A program made the position numbers and the translations under genes. Positions 27,950 to 36,477 of a DNA stretch of 64,000 bases are shown piece by piece. Origin of the DNA: Chryseobacterium sp. 6424 (GTDB lineage Bacteria; Bacteroidota; Bacteroidia; Flavobacteriales; Weeksellaceae). The DNA lies in assembly GCF_003692615.1 (NCBI RefSeq), contig NZ_CP023540.1, positions 186,001 through 250,000 on the forward strand, in the 5' to 3' direction. Position 1 is the stretch's first letter. The number at the start of each line of letters is the position of its first letter. The notes beneath the pieces were generated by a model. It did not search any database. It saw nothing but the letters and a program-made list of their open reading frames with translations, and was not told where the DNA came from.

Positions 27950-28740
27950 TTGATCTCTGTTTTCGTATAATTATTGGGCACGGAATACGGTGTATCCATT
28001 TTAGAGCCTTCAAATTTCGTGTTTTCAAGTAAAATCTGGCTTGTTTTATCTCCCTTTATATTTATTTTAACGTTTTTTGGCAGATGGATGTTTTCAAATT
28101 TCGTCCAATTCGTATAATTCACTTCCAATTCTTCTTGCGATTTGGCGTTCGTAAGTAAAACTTTCGAAAGGTTCAGATCTGAGGTATACTGTAATGTGAC
28201 TTTATACTCAGTGGTTTTTCCGGGTTTGCCGAACTTTAAATTATCGGGAGAAGTAAGGGTGTAACCCTGCGCATTTTTAGTAAGTACAAAATCCTTTTCG
28301 TTTATCGGGACGAAGGTACGCCCTGTAAGCAGATTCTGTAGCGAAGAAAAGTCAATGAAGTTGACGTTCAGTAAATTATTAAGATAAGTGAAATCAGACT
28401 CAATGTAGGTCTTGTTCCATTTTTCGTATCCTTTAATACCGGCTGGTGTTGCTATCCCGCGCCCAACGTTGAGGAAAACGGCCACCATATTCATCCAGAC
28501 TTTCTGCCCGTTTTCAATGTAAATCGTCGCATCAAGCGTAGGGATAAAACTTCCGGTCTGTACATCTACCCGCGAAGAGATTTTTACCTGCTGAAAATCT
28601 GGCTTTTTAGAAATTTCCTTAAAGAAAGCCGTGTTTGAAGTAACAGGTGCGGTAGTGGATACAGGGTTGCTGGTGGCCGGTTGCTGTGTGGTACATGAAG
28701 CGAGTGCGGCAGCGATAAGTATGGTGAAGTATTTTTTCAT
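27946..28740 (-). CDS. DUF4292 lipoprotein
   Basis: Lipoprotein of 264 aa; lipobox LASC in MKKYFTILIAAALASCTT, then a Ser/Thr/Pro linker, then the DUF4292 domain with IYIENGQKVWMNMVAVFLNVG and IKGYEKWNKTYIESDFTYLN, resembling LolA/LolB-type lipoprotein carriers (family knowledge; weak). Start at 28740, since the longer frame has no signal. The 4-bp overlap with the EnvC-like gene suggests joint expression. Confidence 0.85.
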   Translation of the reverse strand: MKKYFTILIAAALASCTTQQPATSNPVSTTAPVTSNTAFFKEISKKPDFQQVKISSRVDVQTGSFIPTLDATIYIENGQKVWMNMVAVFLNVGRGIATPAGIKGYEKWNKTYIESDFTYLNNLLNVNFIDFSSLQNLLTGRTFVPINEKDFVLTKNAQGYTLTSPDNLKFGKPGKTTEYKVTLQYTSDLNLSKVLLTNAKSQEELEVNYTNWTKFENIHLPKNVKINIKGDKTSQILLENTKFEGSKMDTPYSVPNNYTKTEIK

Positions 28741-28825
28741 GAAATCTGGTTTTTGATTAATAACGCCAATTACTGCCAAATGTTTTGTGACAGTAACTGG
28801 CGAATTTATTCTAATTTCAGGCCAA

Positions 28826-29845
28826 TCAGCTCTTAGAAAGGAAATCCAGCACTGAGTAATCGCCGAGAGAAATCTCGCGTGCCACACCGAAATACTGCGC
28901 AGAGTTGCCAATCATGGAGTTACTGAGGTTACCATGATCGATCAATGTATTTTCCTGGATTAAAGAGTTATCAATGTTAGAATTCACCACTTTGGTGTTA
29001 TTACCTAAAGATACGCACGGCCCGATTTTAGAGTTGGAGATTTCTACATTTTCCCCAATAAAACATGGCGGAATGATCAGGCAATTCTCGATTTTAGCTG
29101 ATGCCGGATAGTTGGCCACAGCATCTTTCTCATAATTCAGCACTTTCGCGTTGGTTTCTACGGTAGCGTTCTTGTTGCCGCAATCCATCCAGTCATCCAC
29201 TTTACCGAGCGAGAATTTTGCGCCTTTTTGGCGAAGGTTTTCCAAAGCAGTAGTAAGTTGGTATTCGCCGCCCTGCTTGATGTTATTATTCATGATGTAG
29301 TTGATCTCATCCATGAGTTTTTCAGCGGAATTAAAATAATAAATTCCGATAATCGCAAGGTCTGAGACAAAAGTCTGTGGCTTTTCAACAAAATCGGTGA
29401 TAAAACCGTAATCATCAAGTTTTACAACTCCGAAGGCGGAAGGATCTTCTACTTTTTTCACCCAAATCACACCGTCTGAGTTCGTGTCAAGAATAAAATC
29501 TGCCTTGAACAAAGTATCGGCGAAAGCTACTACGACGTTGCCCTGCATGGAAGGCTCCGCACATTTGATGGCGTGTGCGGTCCCCAATGGCTCATCCTGT
29601 GTGTAGATGGTTCCTTTGGCGCCAAGCCTTTCGGCGATTTGAATTAAGGAAGCTTCTACTTCCGGCCCGAAATCACCGATGATAAAGGCAATTTCCTCGA
29701 TTTTTTCCCCGGCAACCTTGGCAATGTCTTCTACCAGGCGCTGCACGATGGGTTTTCCGGCAATTGGGATCAGTGGTTTCGGTACGGTAAGGGTGTGGGG
29801 ACGAAGTCTGGAGCCTCGGCCGGCCATAGGGACAATGATTTTCAT
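28826..29845 (-). CDS. Sugar-nucleotidylyltransferase, RmlA-like with left-handed beta-helix tail
   Basis: 339 aa. NTP-transferase domain with PMAGRGSRLRPHTLTVPKPL (nucleotide-binding Gly-rich loop and catalytic Lys), GTAHAIKCA, VAFADTLF and DFVEKPQ. After residue 235 short hexapeptide repeats follow (IENCLIIPPCFIGENVEISN), forming a left-handed beta-helix. Probably makes dTDP- or UDP-glucose-type donors from sugar-1-phosphate; whether it feeds RmlD is not shown. A sugar-specificity call needs more than motifs. Confidence 0.85.
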   Translation of the reverse strand: MKIIVPMAGRGSRLRPHTLTVPKPLIPIAGKPIVQRLVEDIAKVAGEKIEEIAFIIGDFGPEVEASLIQIAERLGAKGTIYTQDEPLGTAHAIKCAEPSMQGNVVVAFADTLFKADFILDTNSDGVIWVKKVEDPSAFGVVKLDDYGFITDFVEKPQTFVSDLAIIGIYYFNSAEKLMDEINYIMNNNIKQGGEYQLTTALENLRQKGAKFSLGKVDDWMDCGNKNATVETNAKVLNYEKDAVANYPASAKIENCLIIPPCFIGENVEISNSKIGPCVSLGNNTKVVNSNIDNSLIQENTLIDHGNLSNSMIGNSAQYFGVAREISLGDYSVLDFLSKS

Positions 29846-29887
29846 GTTGGTTTTATTTTATTTTTTGCTGCAAAAAGCAACTGCTTA

Positions 29888-30325
29888 TTATATTTTTTCT
29901 GATGTACTGCCGAAGCCGCCACTTCCGCGTTGGCTGTCAGCGAGTTCGGTGACTTCCTGCCATTCTGCGGTCTCGTGTCTGGCGATCACCATTTGCGCGA
30001 TTCTGTCGCCATCTTTAATAAAGAAATCTTCGGAAGAGAGATTGATGAGAATTACACCCACTTCGCCGCGATAATCGGCATCGATTGTCCCTGGCGCGTT
30101 CAGTACAGTGATGCCGTTTTTTAATGCAAGACCGCTTCTGGGTCTTACCTGGGCTTCGAAACCGGCTGGCAGTTCGAGAAATAATCCCGTGGAAACCAAC
30201 TTTCGTTCAAGTGGTTTTAAAGTGATGGTTTCGTCAATATTGGCGTACAGGTCCATGCCGGCTGAAAGTTCGGTCTGATATTTCGGCAGCGGATGTTTTG
30301 ATTTATTAATGATTTTAATATTCAT
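29888..30325 (-). CDS. dut: Deoxyuridine 5'-triphosphate nucleotidohydrolase
   Basis: Trimeric dUTPase of 145 aa, removing dUTP and supplying dUMP. All five motifs readable: [41 protein letters not shown], and the C-terminal arm [10 protein letters not shown]. It directly abuts the upstream flippase gene with no gap. Confidence 0.97.
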   Translation of the reverse strand: MNIKIINKSKHPLPKYQTELSAGMDLYANIDETITLKPLERKLVSTGLFLELPAGFEAQVRPRSGLALKNGITVLNAPGTIDADYRGEVGVILINLSSEDFFIKDGDRIAQMVIARHETAEWQEVTELADSQRGSGGFGSTSEKI

Positions 30326-31783
30326 TTATCTTTTGATTTTTTGGAGAAGACTTTTAGGTATTAGGTTTTGAACTTTTATTAAAATTGCCGCTAAAACTAT
30401 AAATATTAAGTTGCCGAGCCAAATATCGTGTTTTAAATTTTGATAAAAAACAAGTGAAAGTACGATGGTTAGCAGGATAATGACCAGATTACGGTATAAA
30501 TTATAAGGAATGGGGTATTTTATCTGGCCCCAAATGTACGATACCAGCATCATCACCAAATAAGACAGCAGTGTAGCCCAGGCAGAAGCCCAATATCCGT
30601 ACGCAGGGATGAAATAAAAGTTAATGCCAATCGTAACCAACGCCCCAATCCCCGAAATATAAGCCCCGATAATCGTTCTGTCGGCAAGTTTATACCAAAT
30701 GGAAAGATTCAGGTAAATCCCTAAAAATAAACTGGCGAAAAAAAGCAGCGGCAGGATATCAATCCCCACATAATAGGCCGGATTATTAAGGTAAAACCTC
30801 GAAATCCAATCCAGATTAATGCAAAGGAACAGCACGATCAGGCAGTTCACCGCAATGAAAACATCCATCAGTCTGGCATACGTTTTTCCTGCGTTTTCAT
30901 TTTTAGAGTGACTGAAGAAGAACGGTTCAATCCCCAGAACATAGGCCTGCCGGAAAAGTACCACAAATGTGACGATTTTCGCCACAGCGCCGTACACCCC
31001 GAGTTCGTGCCTCGCGATTTCTTCGGGAAGAAGAAATTTCAGGAACTGCCGGTCCAGGGTTTCATTGATGATGCCCGCAAGTCCGGCGATGGTGATCGGC
31101 CAGGAATACTTCATCATTTTTTTCCATAATTGCCACGAGAAATGCTTTAGTTTAGCCTTGAAGACATCTTTAAACATCATCAGGAACGTAAGCGCGCTCG
31201 CCACCAGATTGGCCACGAATACATAGCCGATGCCAAAAGTTGCATTGTATTTTAATCCTAAAAAACCTTCGGGGAAGCGTGGTAAAATCTGTAAAAAGAA
31301 AATGACGAGGATGAAATTTACGATTCCGTTTGTGATTTTTACCGAGGCGTACTTTAATGGCTGCTCATTTTTCCTGAGCATCACAAAAGGCATGGCGGAG
31401 AAGGCATCCAAAGCCAAAATAACCGCCAATATGGTCAGCAGATCAACGTGGGTAGGGGTTTTGAAAGCTACCGCGAGGTCGTTCCGGAACAATAAAGTGA
31501 AAGCCAAAAACAGCAAGGTTGCCCCCAGTACACTGAAAAATGCCGTGGAAATCAGTTTCTGGTCATTTTTTTCATCCAGTGAAAACCGGAAAAAAGTGGT
31601 TTCCATGCCATGCGTAAGTAAAACCGCGATCACACCAGCCACCGAATAGAAATCGGCGAACGGAGCGTAGGCGGTAGGCCCGAAAGCATCGGTGATATAA
31701 GGGTTGATGATAAATGGGAACAAGCGGATGACCACTGTAGTTAGCCCGTACAGTGCGGTTTGCCCCAGAAGTTTCTTGTACAA
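30326..31783 (-). CDS. Polysaccharide flippase (Wzx/MATE-like membrane protein)
   Basis: 485 aa with about 12-14 hydrophobic helices and no soluble domain; resembles the oligosaccharide flippase family that moves lipid-linked sugars across the inner membrane. The protein begins YKKLLGQTALYGLTTVVIRL. The start codon must be TTG at 31783: no ATG fits upstream before the -7 box at 31800-31807. Start of transcription near 31793 leaves only about ten bases of leader. It runs straight into dut. Confidence 0.85.
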   Translation of the reverse strand: MYKKLLGQTALYGLTTVVIRLFPFIINPYITDAFGPTAYAPFADFYSVAGVIAVLLTHGMETTFFRFSLDEKNDQKLISTAFFSVLGATLLFLAFTLLFRNDLAVAFKTPTHVDLLTILAVILALDAFSAMPFVMLRKNEQPLKYASVKITNGIVNFILVIFFLQILPRFPEGFLGLKYNATFGIGYVFVANLVASALTFLMMFKDVFKAKLKHFSWQLWKKMMKYSWPITIAGLAGIINETLDRQFLKFLLPEEIARHELGVYGAVAKIVTFVVLFRQAYVLGIEPFFFSHSKNENAGKTYARLMDVFIAVNCLIVLFLCINLDWISRFYLNNPAYYVGIDILPLLFFASLFLGIYLNLSIWYKLADRTIIGAYISGIGALVTIGINFYFIPAYGYWASAWATLLSYLVMMLVSYIWGQIKYPIPYNLYRNLVIILLTIVLSLVFYQNLKHDIWLGNLIFIVLAAILIKVQNLIPKSLLQKIKR

Positions 31784-31799
31784 AATCCAGATATTTCTG

Positions 31800-31807
31800 C
31801 AAAGGTA
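31800..31807 (-). promoter_or_regulatory. -7 box for the flippase-dut pair
   Basis: Minus-strand TACCTTTG (31807-31800) fits TAnnTTTG. It places the transcript start just 10 bp before TTG 31783, which supports that unusual start codon. No -33 box seen. Confidence 0.5.
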
Positions 31808-31906
31808 TTGTTTTAATTAAAATTTCCGGTGGGATGTTGTTTTAATACACCGGTGAAAGCTGTGTTTAGCCTAAGAATCCTTAATTTTACGATGAAAATA
31901 AATCTC

Positions 31907-33241
31907 ATGAAAACGCTGATAAAAAACGCACAGATCGTCAATGAAGGACAAATTATCCACAACGATATTCTCATCGAAAACGATCTGATTACCAAAATAC
32001 AACCCCATATTTCTGACGAGGCAGCGCAGGTCATCGATGCCGAGGGAAAATGCCTTCTGCCCGGTGTCATCGACGATCAGGTGCATTTCCGCGAACCCGG
32101 ACTTACCCATAAAGGAGATATCGAAAGCGAATCTCGCGCTGCGGTTGCAGGTGGAGTGACAAGTTTTATAGAGCAGCCCAACACGGTGCCAAACGCAGTG
32201 ACTCAGGAGCTGCTGGAAGAAAAATATCAGATTGCCGCCCAAAAATCATTTGCCAATTATTCCTTTATGATGGGCGGTACCAATGATAATCTCGATGAAA
32301 TCTTAAAGACCAATCCCAGAAATGTCCCGGGCATCAAGCTGTTTTTAGGTTCCTCTACCGGAAATATGCTGGTTGATAATCCGGAGACTTTAGAAAAAAT
32401 CTTTAGCAATACCAGCATGCTGATCGCGGTTCACTGCGAGGATGAAGCCGCCATCAAAGCCAATACCCAGCGATATCTGGAGGAATACGGCGAAGATATC
32501 CCCGTGAAGTTCCATCATTTGATCCGAAGTGAAGATGCGTGCTATATTTCATCTTCGAAAGCGGTGGAATTGGCTAAGAAAACCGGTGCCCGGCTCCATA
32601 TCTTCCACTTGTCCACCGCCAGAGAAACCGAACTTTTCCGCAATGATATTCCATTAAAGGATAAAAAAATCACCGCCGAAGTCTGCGTGCATCACCTGAC
32701 TTTCACCAATAAAGATTATGAATCCAAAGGAACCCTCATCAAATGGAATCCCGCAGTTAAAACCAAGTCAGACCGCACCGGCCTTTGGGAAGCGCTGCTG
32801 GACGACAGGATCGACGTTATAGCTACAGACCACGCACCTCATACCCTGGAGGAAAAGGGAAATGTGTATACGAAGGCACCCTCCGGCGGACCGCTGGTGC
32901 AGCATTCCCTGCCTGTGATGCTGGAGAATTGCCGCAGCGGAAAGATTTCCATTGAAAAGATTGTGGAGAAAATGTGTCACAATCCTGCAATTATTTTCCA
33001 GATAGAAAAACGCGGATTCATCCGTGAGGGGTATAAGGCAGACCTTGTTCTGGTTGATGACAATTCCGAATGGACAGTCTCTAAAGACAACATCCTTTAC
33101 AAATGTGGCTGGAGTCCGCTTGAAGGGATGAAACTTCACTCCAGAATAACGCACACCTTTATAAACGGCCACCTGGCTTATGAAAACGGTGAAGTAAAAG
33201 CAGAAAAGTTTGGCGAAAGATTGATCTTCAACCGGCAGTAA
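31907..33241 (+). CDS. pyrC: Dihydroorotase (Bacteroidota type)
   Basis: Pyrimidine synthesis enzyme that closes carbamoyl-aspartate to dihydroorotate. 444 aa from ATG 31907; the ATG at 31892 would add MKINL. Amidohydrolase fold: DDQVHFREPGLTHKGD, carbamylated-Lys region GIKLFLGSSTGNM, metal-binding HCEDE and HIFHLST, and the catalytic Asp in IATDHAPHT. The first metal-binding His of the usual HxH is Gln (QVH), typical of related Bacteroidota enzymes but unlike E. coli; a single or differently bound metal is possible. Confidence 0.92.
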   Translation: MKTLIKNAQIVNEGQIIHNDILIENDLITKIQPHISDEAAQVIDAEGKCLLPGVIDDQVHFREPGLTHKGDIESESRAAVAGGVTSFIEQPNTVPNAVTQELLEEKYQIAAQKSFANYSFMMGGTNDNLDEILKTNPRNVPGIKLFLGSSTGNMLVDNPETLEKIFSNTSMLIAVHCEDEAAIKANTQRYLEEYGEDIPVKFHHLIRSEDACYISSSKAVELAKKTGARLHIFHLSTARETELFRNDIPLKDKKITAEVCVHHLTFTNKDYESKGTLIKWNPAVKTKSDRTGLWEALLDDRIDVIATDHAPHTLEEKGNVYTKAPSGGPLVQHSLPVMLENCRSGKISIEKIVEKMCHNPAIIFQIEKRGFIREGYKADLVLVDDNSEWTVSKDNILYKCGWSPLEGMKLHSRITHTFINGHLAYENGEVKAEKFGERLIFNRQ

Positions 33242-33346
33242 TCCTGGGTGCGGAGCTGGGTTTAACACAATTTTCTTCAAAATATATTTATCCCTGCAAC
33301 AATTTGAAAAACCAATCGTCTAATACAGTATTAACAACAATATATT

Positions 33347-36271
33347 ATGATCAGAAAAAAGTTTTTAATGCTTTTTGCTGTTGGGATTCTCTTCACCGCT
33401 CAGGCGCAGGATTACCAGTGGAAGGAAGCTAAAAGTGGTGGTTACACGTATAAATATGTAACCAACGATCCTACGCAGGCTAGATTCTATACTCTGCAGA
33501 ACGGACTCACCGTAATTCTGAGCCCGACTAAAAAAGACCCCCGAATCCAGGCGTATATCGCCACGAAAGCGGGCAGTAAGACCGATCCTGCAACCAACAC
33601 AGGTCTCGCGCACTATCTGGAGCACATGCTTTTCAAAGGTACCGACAAGTACGGATCCTTGGACTGGGCCAAGGAAAAGGCCGAACTCGACAAAATAGAC
33701 GCGCTGTATGAGCAGTACAACACTTCTAAAGATGAAGCTAAACGCAAGGCCATTTACAAAAAGATCGATTCCGTTTCAGGTGTGGCGGCAAAATATGCCA
33801 TCGCCAATGAGTATGACAAAATGATGACGGCAATGGGCGCCCAGGGTACCAATGCGTGGACTAATTTCGAAGAAACTGTTTATACAGACGATGTTCCGTC
33901 AAGTTCTTTGGACCGTTACCTGGCTGTTCAGGCTGAGAGATTCCGTAATCCGGTACTGAGGATTTTCCACACCGAGCTTGAAGCGGTTTACGAAGAGAAA
34001 AACAGGACTTTGGATAATGACGGCAGAAAAGTATTCGAGACGCTGTTCGCCACACTCTTCAAAAACCATAATTACGGTAAGCAAACGACCATCGGAACGG
34101 TTGAGCATTTAAAGAACCCTTCCCTGGTAGAGATTCGCAAATACTTCAACAATTACTATGTTCCTAATAACATGGGAGTTATCCTTTCAGGTGATTTTAA
34201 TCCTGATGATGCCATTGCGAAAATAGACAGGGCCTTCTCTTATATGAAGAACAAGCCTGTTCCGAAATATACCTTCCAGCCGGAACAAGCCATGACGGCT
34301 CCGATTGTTAAGGAGATTGTAGGTCCTGATGCCGAAAACCTTACCATCGGTTACCGTTTGCCGGGGAACAAGGACAAAGACGTTCTGCTTGCCGATTTGG
34401 TGGGGTCCATCCTGACCAACGGAAAAGCCGGACTTCTGGACCTGAACCTGGTTAAGAAGCAGAAACTGCTTCGTGCAAGTGCATTTACTTACACCCTGCA
34501 GGATCACGGAATCCTTTATCTTTCCGCAGCGCCAACTACAGGTCAGACTTTGGAAGAGGTGCAGACTCTTGTGCTTAGCGAAATCGAAAATCTGAAAAAA
34601 GGAAATTTTGATGCTGATCTGATTCCTTCTATTGTAAATAACATCAAGAAAGAGAAAATCCAGAGTCTGGAACGTTATGGCGACCGCGCCTCAATGCTGC
34701 AAAGCGCCTTCAATGCAGAGCTGGACTGGAAAGATCAAGTTGCTTATGTAGATGATATCTCCAAAATCAAAAAAGAAGATGTTGTAGCCTTCGCCAATAA
34801 ATATTTCGGAAATAATTATGTGGCTATCCTGAAGAAAAAAGGGGAAAACAAGAACCCTCAGAAAATCGAGAAACCATCCATCACGCCTGTTGAAACAAAT
34901 CCGGATAAACAGTCTGCCTTTGTAAAAATGGTGAACGAAATGCCGTCTACAGCTTCGGAACCGGTATTTTTAGATTTTAACAAAGATATTCAGAAATCAA
35001 AACTTGGTAAGGCGGAAGTTCTTTACGTACCGAATACTGAAAACCAGCTTTTCAGACTGAGATACCGTTACAAAGTAGGAACACTTAATGATCCTAAACA
35101 GTCATTGGCTTCTCAGTACCTTCAGTTCCTGGGAACCGATAAGAAGTCTTCAGAAGAAATTTCCAAGGAGTTCTACAAGATCGCTTCCAGCTTCAATGTT
35201 TCTACAGGTGAGGAATATACAATGGTGACCATTGAAGGTCTGCAGGAGAATTTTGATAAAGCGGTGAAGCTATATGAAGACCTTGTAATGAACGCGAAAC
35301 CGGACGAAACCGCACTTGCGGCGCTGAAAGCACGTATCGCGAAGTCCAGAAAAGATGCGAAAGCCAATAAAGGCGCCATCCTGCAGGGGCTTACAAGCTA
35401 CGCGATGTACGGTCCTAAGAATAAATTCAATAACACACTTTCTGATGCCGAAATCAACGCGGTTACTGCACAGGAATTGGTGGACAGGATGAAGAATCTG
35501 AACAACTACGAGCAGACAGTGATCTATTACGGTCCGGAACCGCTTAAAAATCTGACGGCAAAACTCGGAACCATGCACAAAGTGCCGGCAACCTTTGCCT
35601 CTGCAGGCCCGCTGAAGACTTTCAAACAGCTTCCGCAGACCAAGACTCAGGTGCTGTTCACCGATTATGATATGGTACAGGCCGAAACCAGATGGATCCG
35701 CAATACCGAAAACTATGATGCAGCCAAAACCCCAATGGTGATGGTTTTCAACAACTATTTCGGTGGCGGTATGGGTTCTGTGGTTTTCCAGACCATTCGT
35801 GAGAGTAAGGCGTTGGCCTACAGTACTTACGGATATTATGTGCAGCCTTCCAAGAAAGACGACCAGTATTATATGATGAGTTATGTGGGCAGCCAGGCTG
35901 ATAAGTTTGGTGATGCCGTTGGTGCCATGAACGAACTGCTTACCAAAATGCCTCAGCTTCCTGTAAACTTGGATTTGGCAAAGAGCTCTGTGAAGAAAGA
36001 CATCCAGACCGAAAGGATTATGCAGGACGATATCATCTTCAGGTATCTGGCCGCACAGCAGCTTGGTTTGAAAGACGATATCCGCAAGCAGCTTTACACC
36101 AACGTGGATAAGATCACGATGAACGATCTTAAAAACTTCCATGCGACTAATATTTCAGGGAAACCTTATACGTATGCCCTGGTAGCTTCTGAAAAGAACA
36201 TGAAGATGGAAGATCTTAAGAAGATTGGCGAGGTGAAGAAAATCACCCTGGAAGAACTCTTCGGGTACTAA
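33347..36271 (+). CDS. M16 family zinc metalloprotease (two-domain, periplasmic)
   Basis: Large pitrilysin-type protease of 974 aa with a signal peptide (MLFAVGILFTAQAQ). The zinc motif is HYLEH (His-89, Glu-92, His-93) with the distal Glu in ELEAVYEEKNR (about residue 212). A second, inactive M16 half (about residues 500-970) contains MVFNNYFGGGMGSVVFQTIR, the substrate-binding part. Exported clam-shell peptidases of this kind degrade peptides in the periplasm; the exact substrate is unknown. It is followed by a strong terminator. Confidence 0.92.
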   Translation: MIRKKFLMLFAVGILFTAQAQDYQWKEAKSGGYTYKYVTNDPTQARFYTLQNGLTVILSPTKKDPRIQAYIATKAGSKTDPATNTGLAHYLEHMLFKGTDKYGSLDWAKEKAELDKIDALYEQYNTSKDEAKRKAIYKKIDSVSGVAAKYAIANEYDKMMTAMGAQGTNAWTNFEETVYTDDVPSSSLDRYLAVQAERFRNPVLRIFHTELEAVYEEKNRTLDNDGRKVFETLFATLFKNHNYGKQTTIGTVEHLKNPSLVEIRKYFNNYYVPNNMGVILSGDFNPDDAIAKIDRAFSYMKNKPVPKYTFQPEQAMTAPIVKEIVGPDAENLTIGYRLPGNKDKDVLLADLVGSILTNGKAGLLDLNLVKKQKLLRASAFTYTLQDHGILYLSAAPTTGQTLEEVQTLVLSEIENLKKGNFDADLIPSIVNNIKKEKIQSLERYGDRASMLQSAFNAELDWKDQVAYVDDISKIKKEDVVAFANKYFGNNYVAILKKKGENKNPQKIEKPSITPVETNPDKQSAFVKMVNEMPSTASEPVFLDFNKDIQKSKLGKAEVLYVPNTENQLFRLRYRYKVGTLNDPKQSLASQYLQFLGTDKKSSEEISKEFYKIASSFNVSTGEEYTMVTIEGLQENFDKAVKLYEDLVMNAKPDETALAALKARIAKSRKDAKANKGAILQGLTSYAMYGPKNKFNNTLSDAEINAVTAQELVDRMKNLNNYEQTVIYYGPEPLKNLTAKLGTMHKVPATFASAGPLKTFKQLPQTKTQVLFTDYDMVQAETRWIRNTENYDAAKTPMVMVFNNYFGGGMGSVVFQTIRESKALAYSTYGYYVQPSKKDDQYYMMSYVGSQADKFGDAVGAMNELLTKMPQLPVNLDLAKSSVKKDIQTERIMQDDIIFRYLAAQQLGLKDDIRKQLYTNVDKITMNDLKNFHATNISGKPYTYALVASEKNMKMEDLKKIGEVKKITLEELFGY

Positions 36272-36294
36272 ACCTTACAGCATACTACTTACAG

Positions 36295-36328
36295 AAACTG
36301 CTCCGGATTCGGAGCAGTTTTTTTTGTG
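36295..36328 (+). terminator. Terminator after the M16 protease
   Basis: Eleven-base stem AAACTGCTCCG (36295-36305), loop GATT, CGGAGCAGTTT (36310-36320), then a T run. Confidence 0.92.
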
Positions 36329-36446
36329 TCGTTGCGGTAAAGGTAAAGTTGTCATGACGAAGGAAGAATCTCACCTTATATTTTTGGCACAAATGTTCAA
36401 TCTAAGAATTGACTTGAATTTACCATGAAACTCGTCATACTGCCGA

Positions 36447-36477
36447 ACAATGTTTACATGTATTATCCAAACATTGT
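36447..36477. repeat. Hairpin across the methyltransferase stop codon
   Basis: Perfect 9-bp inverted repeat ACAATGTTT (36447-36455) / AAACATTGT (36469-36477) with a 13-nt loop that contains the stop codon of the methyltransferase gene. No T run follows on either strand, so a normal terminator is unlikely; an mRNA end-stabilising stem or a protein site is possible. Confidence 0.6.

Noticed and set aside
35270..36142. 290-codon minus-strand frame within the M16 protease gene
   Set aside because: Antisense shadow; the plus strand encodes a clear protease.
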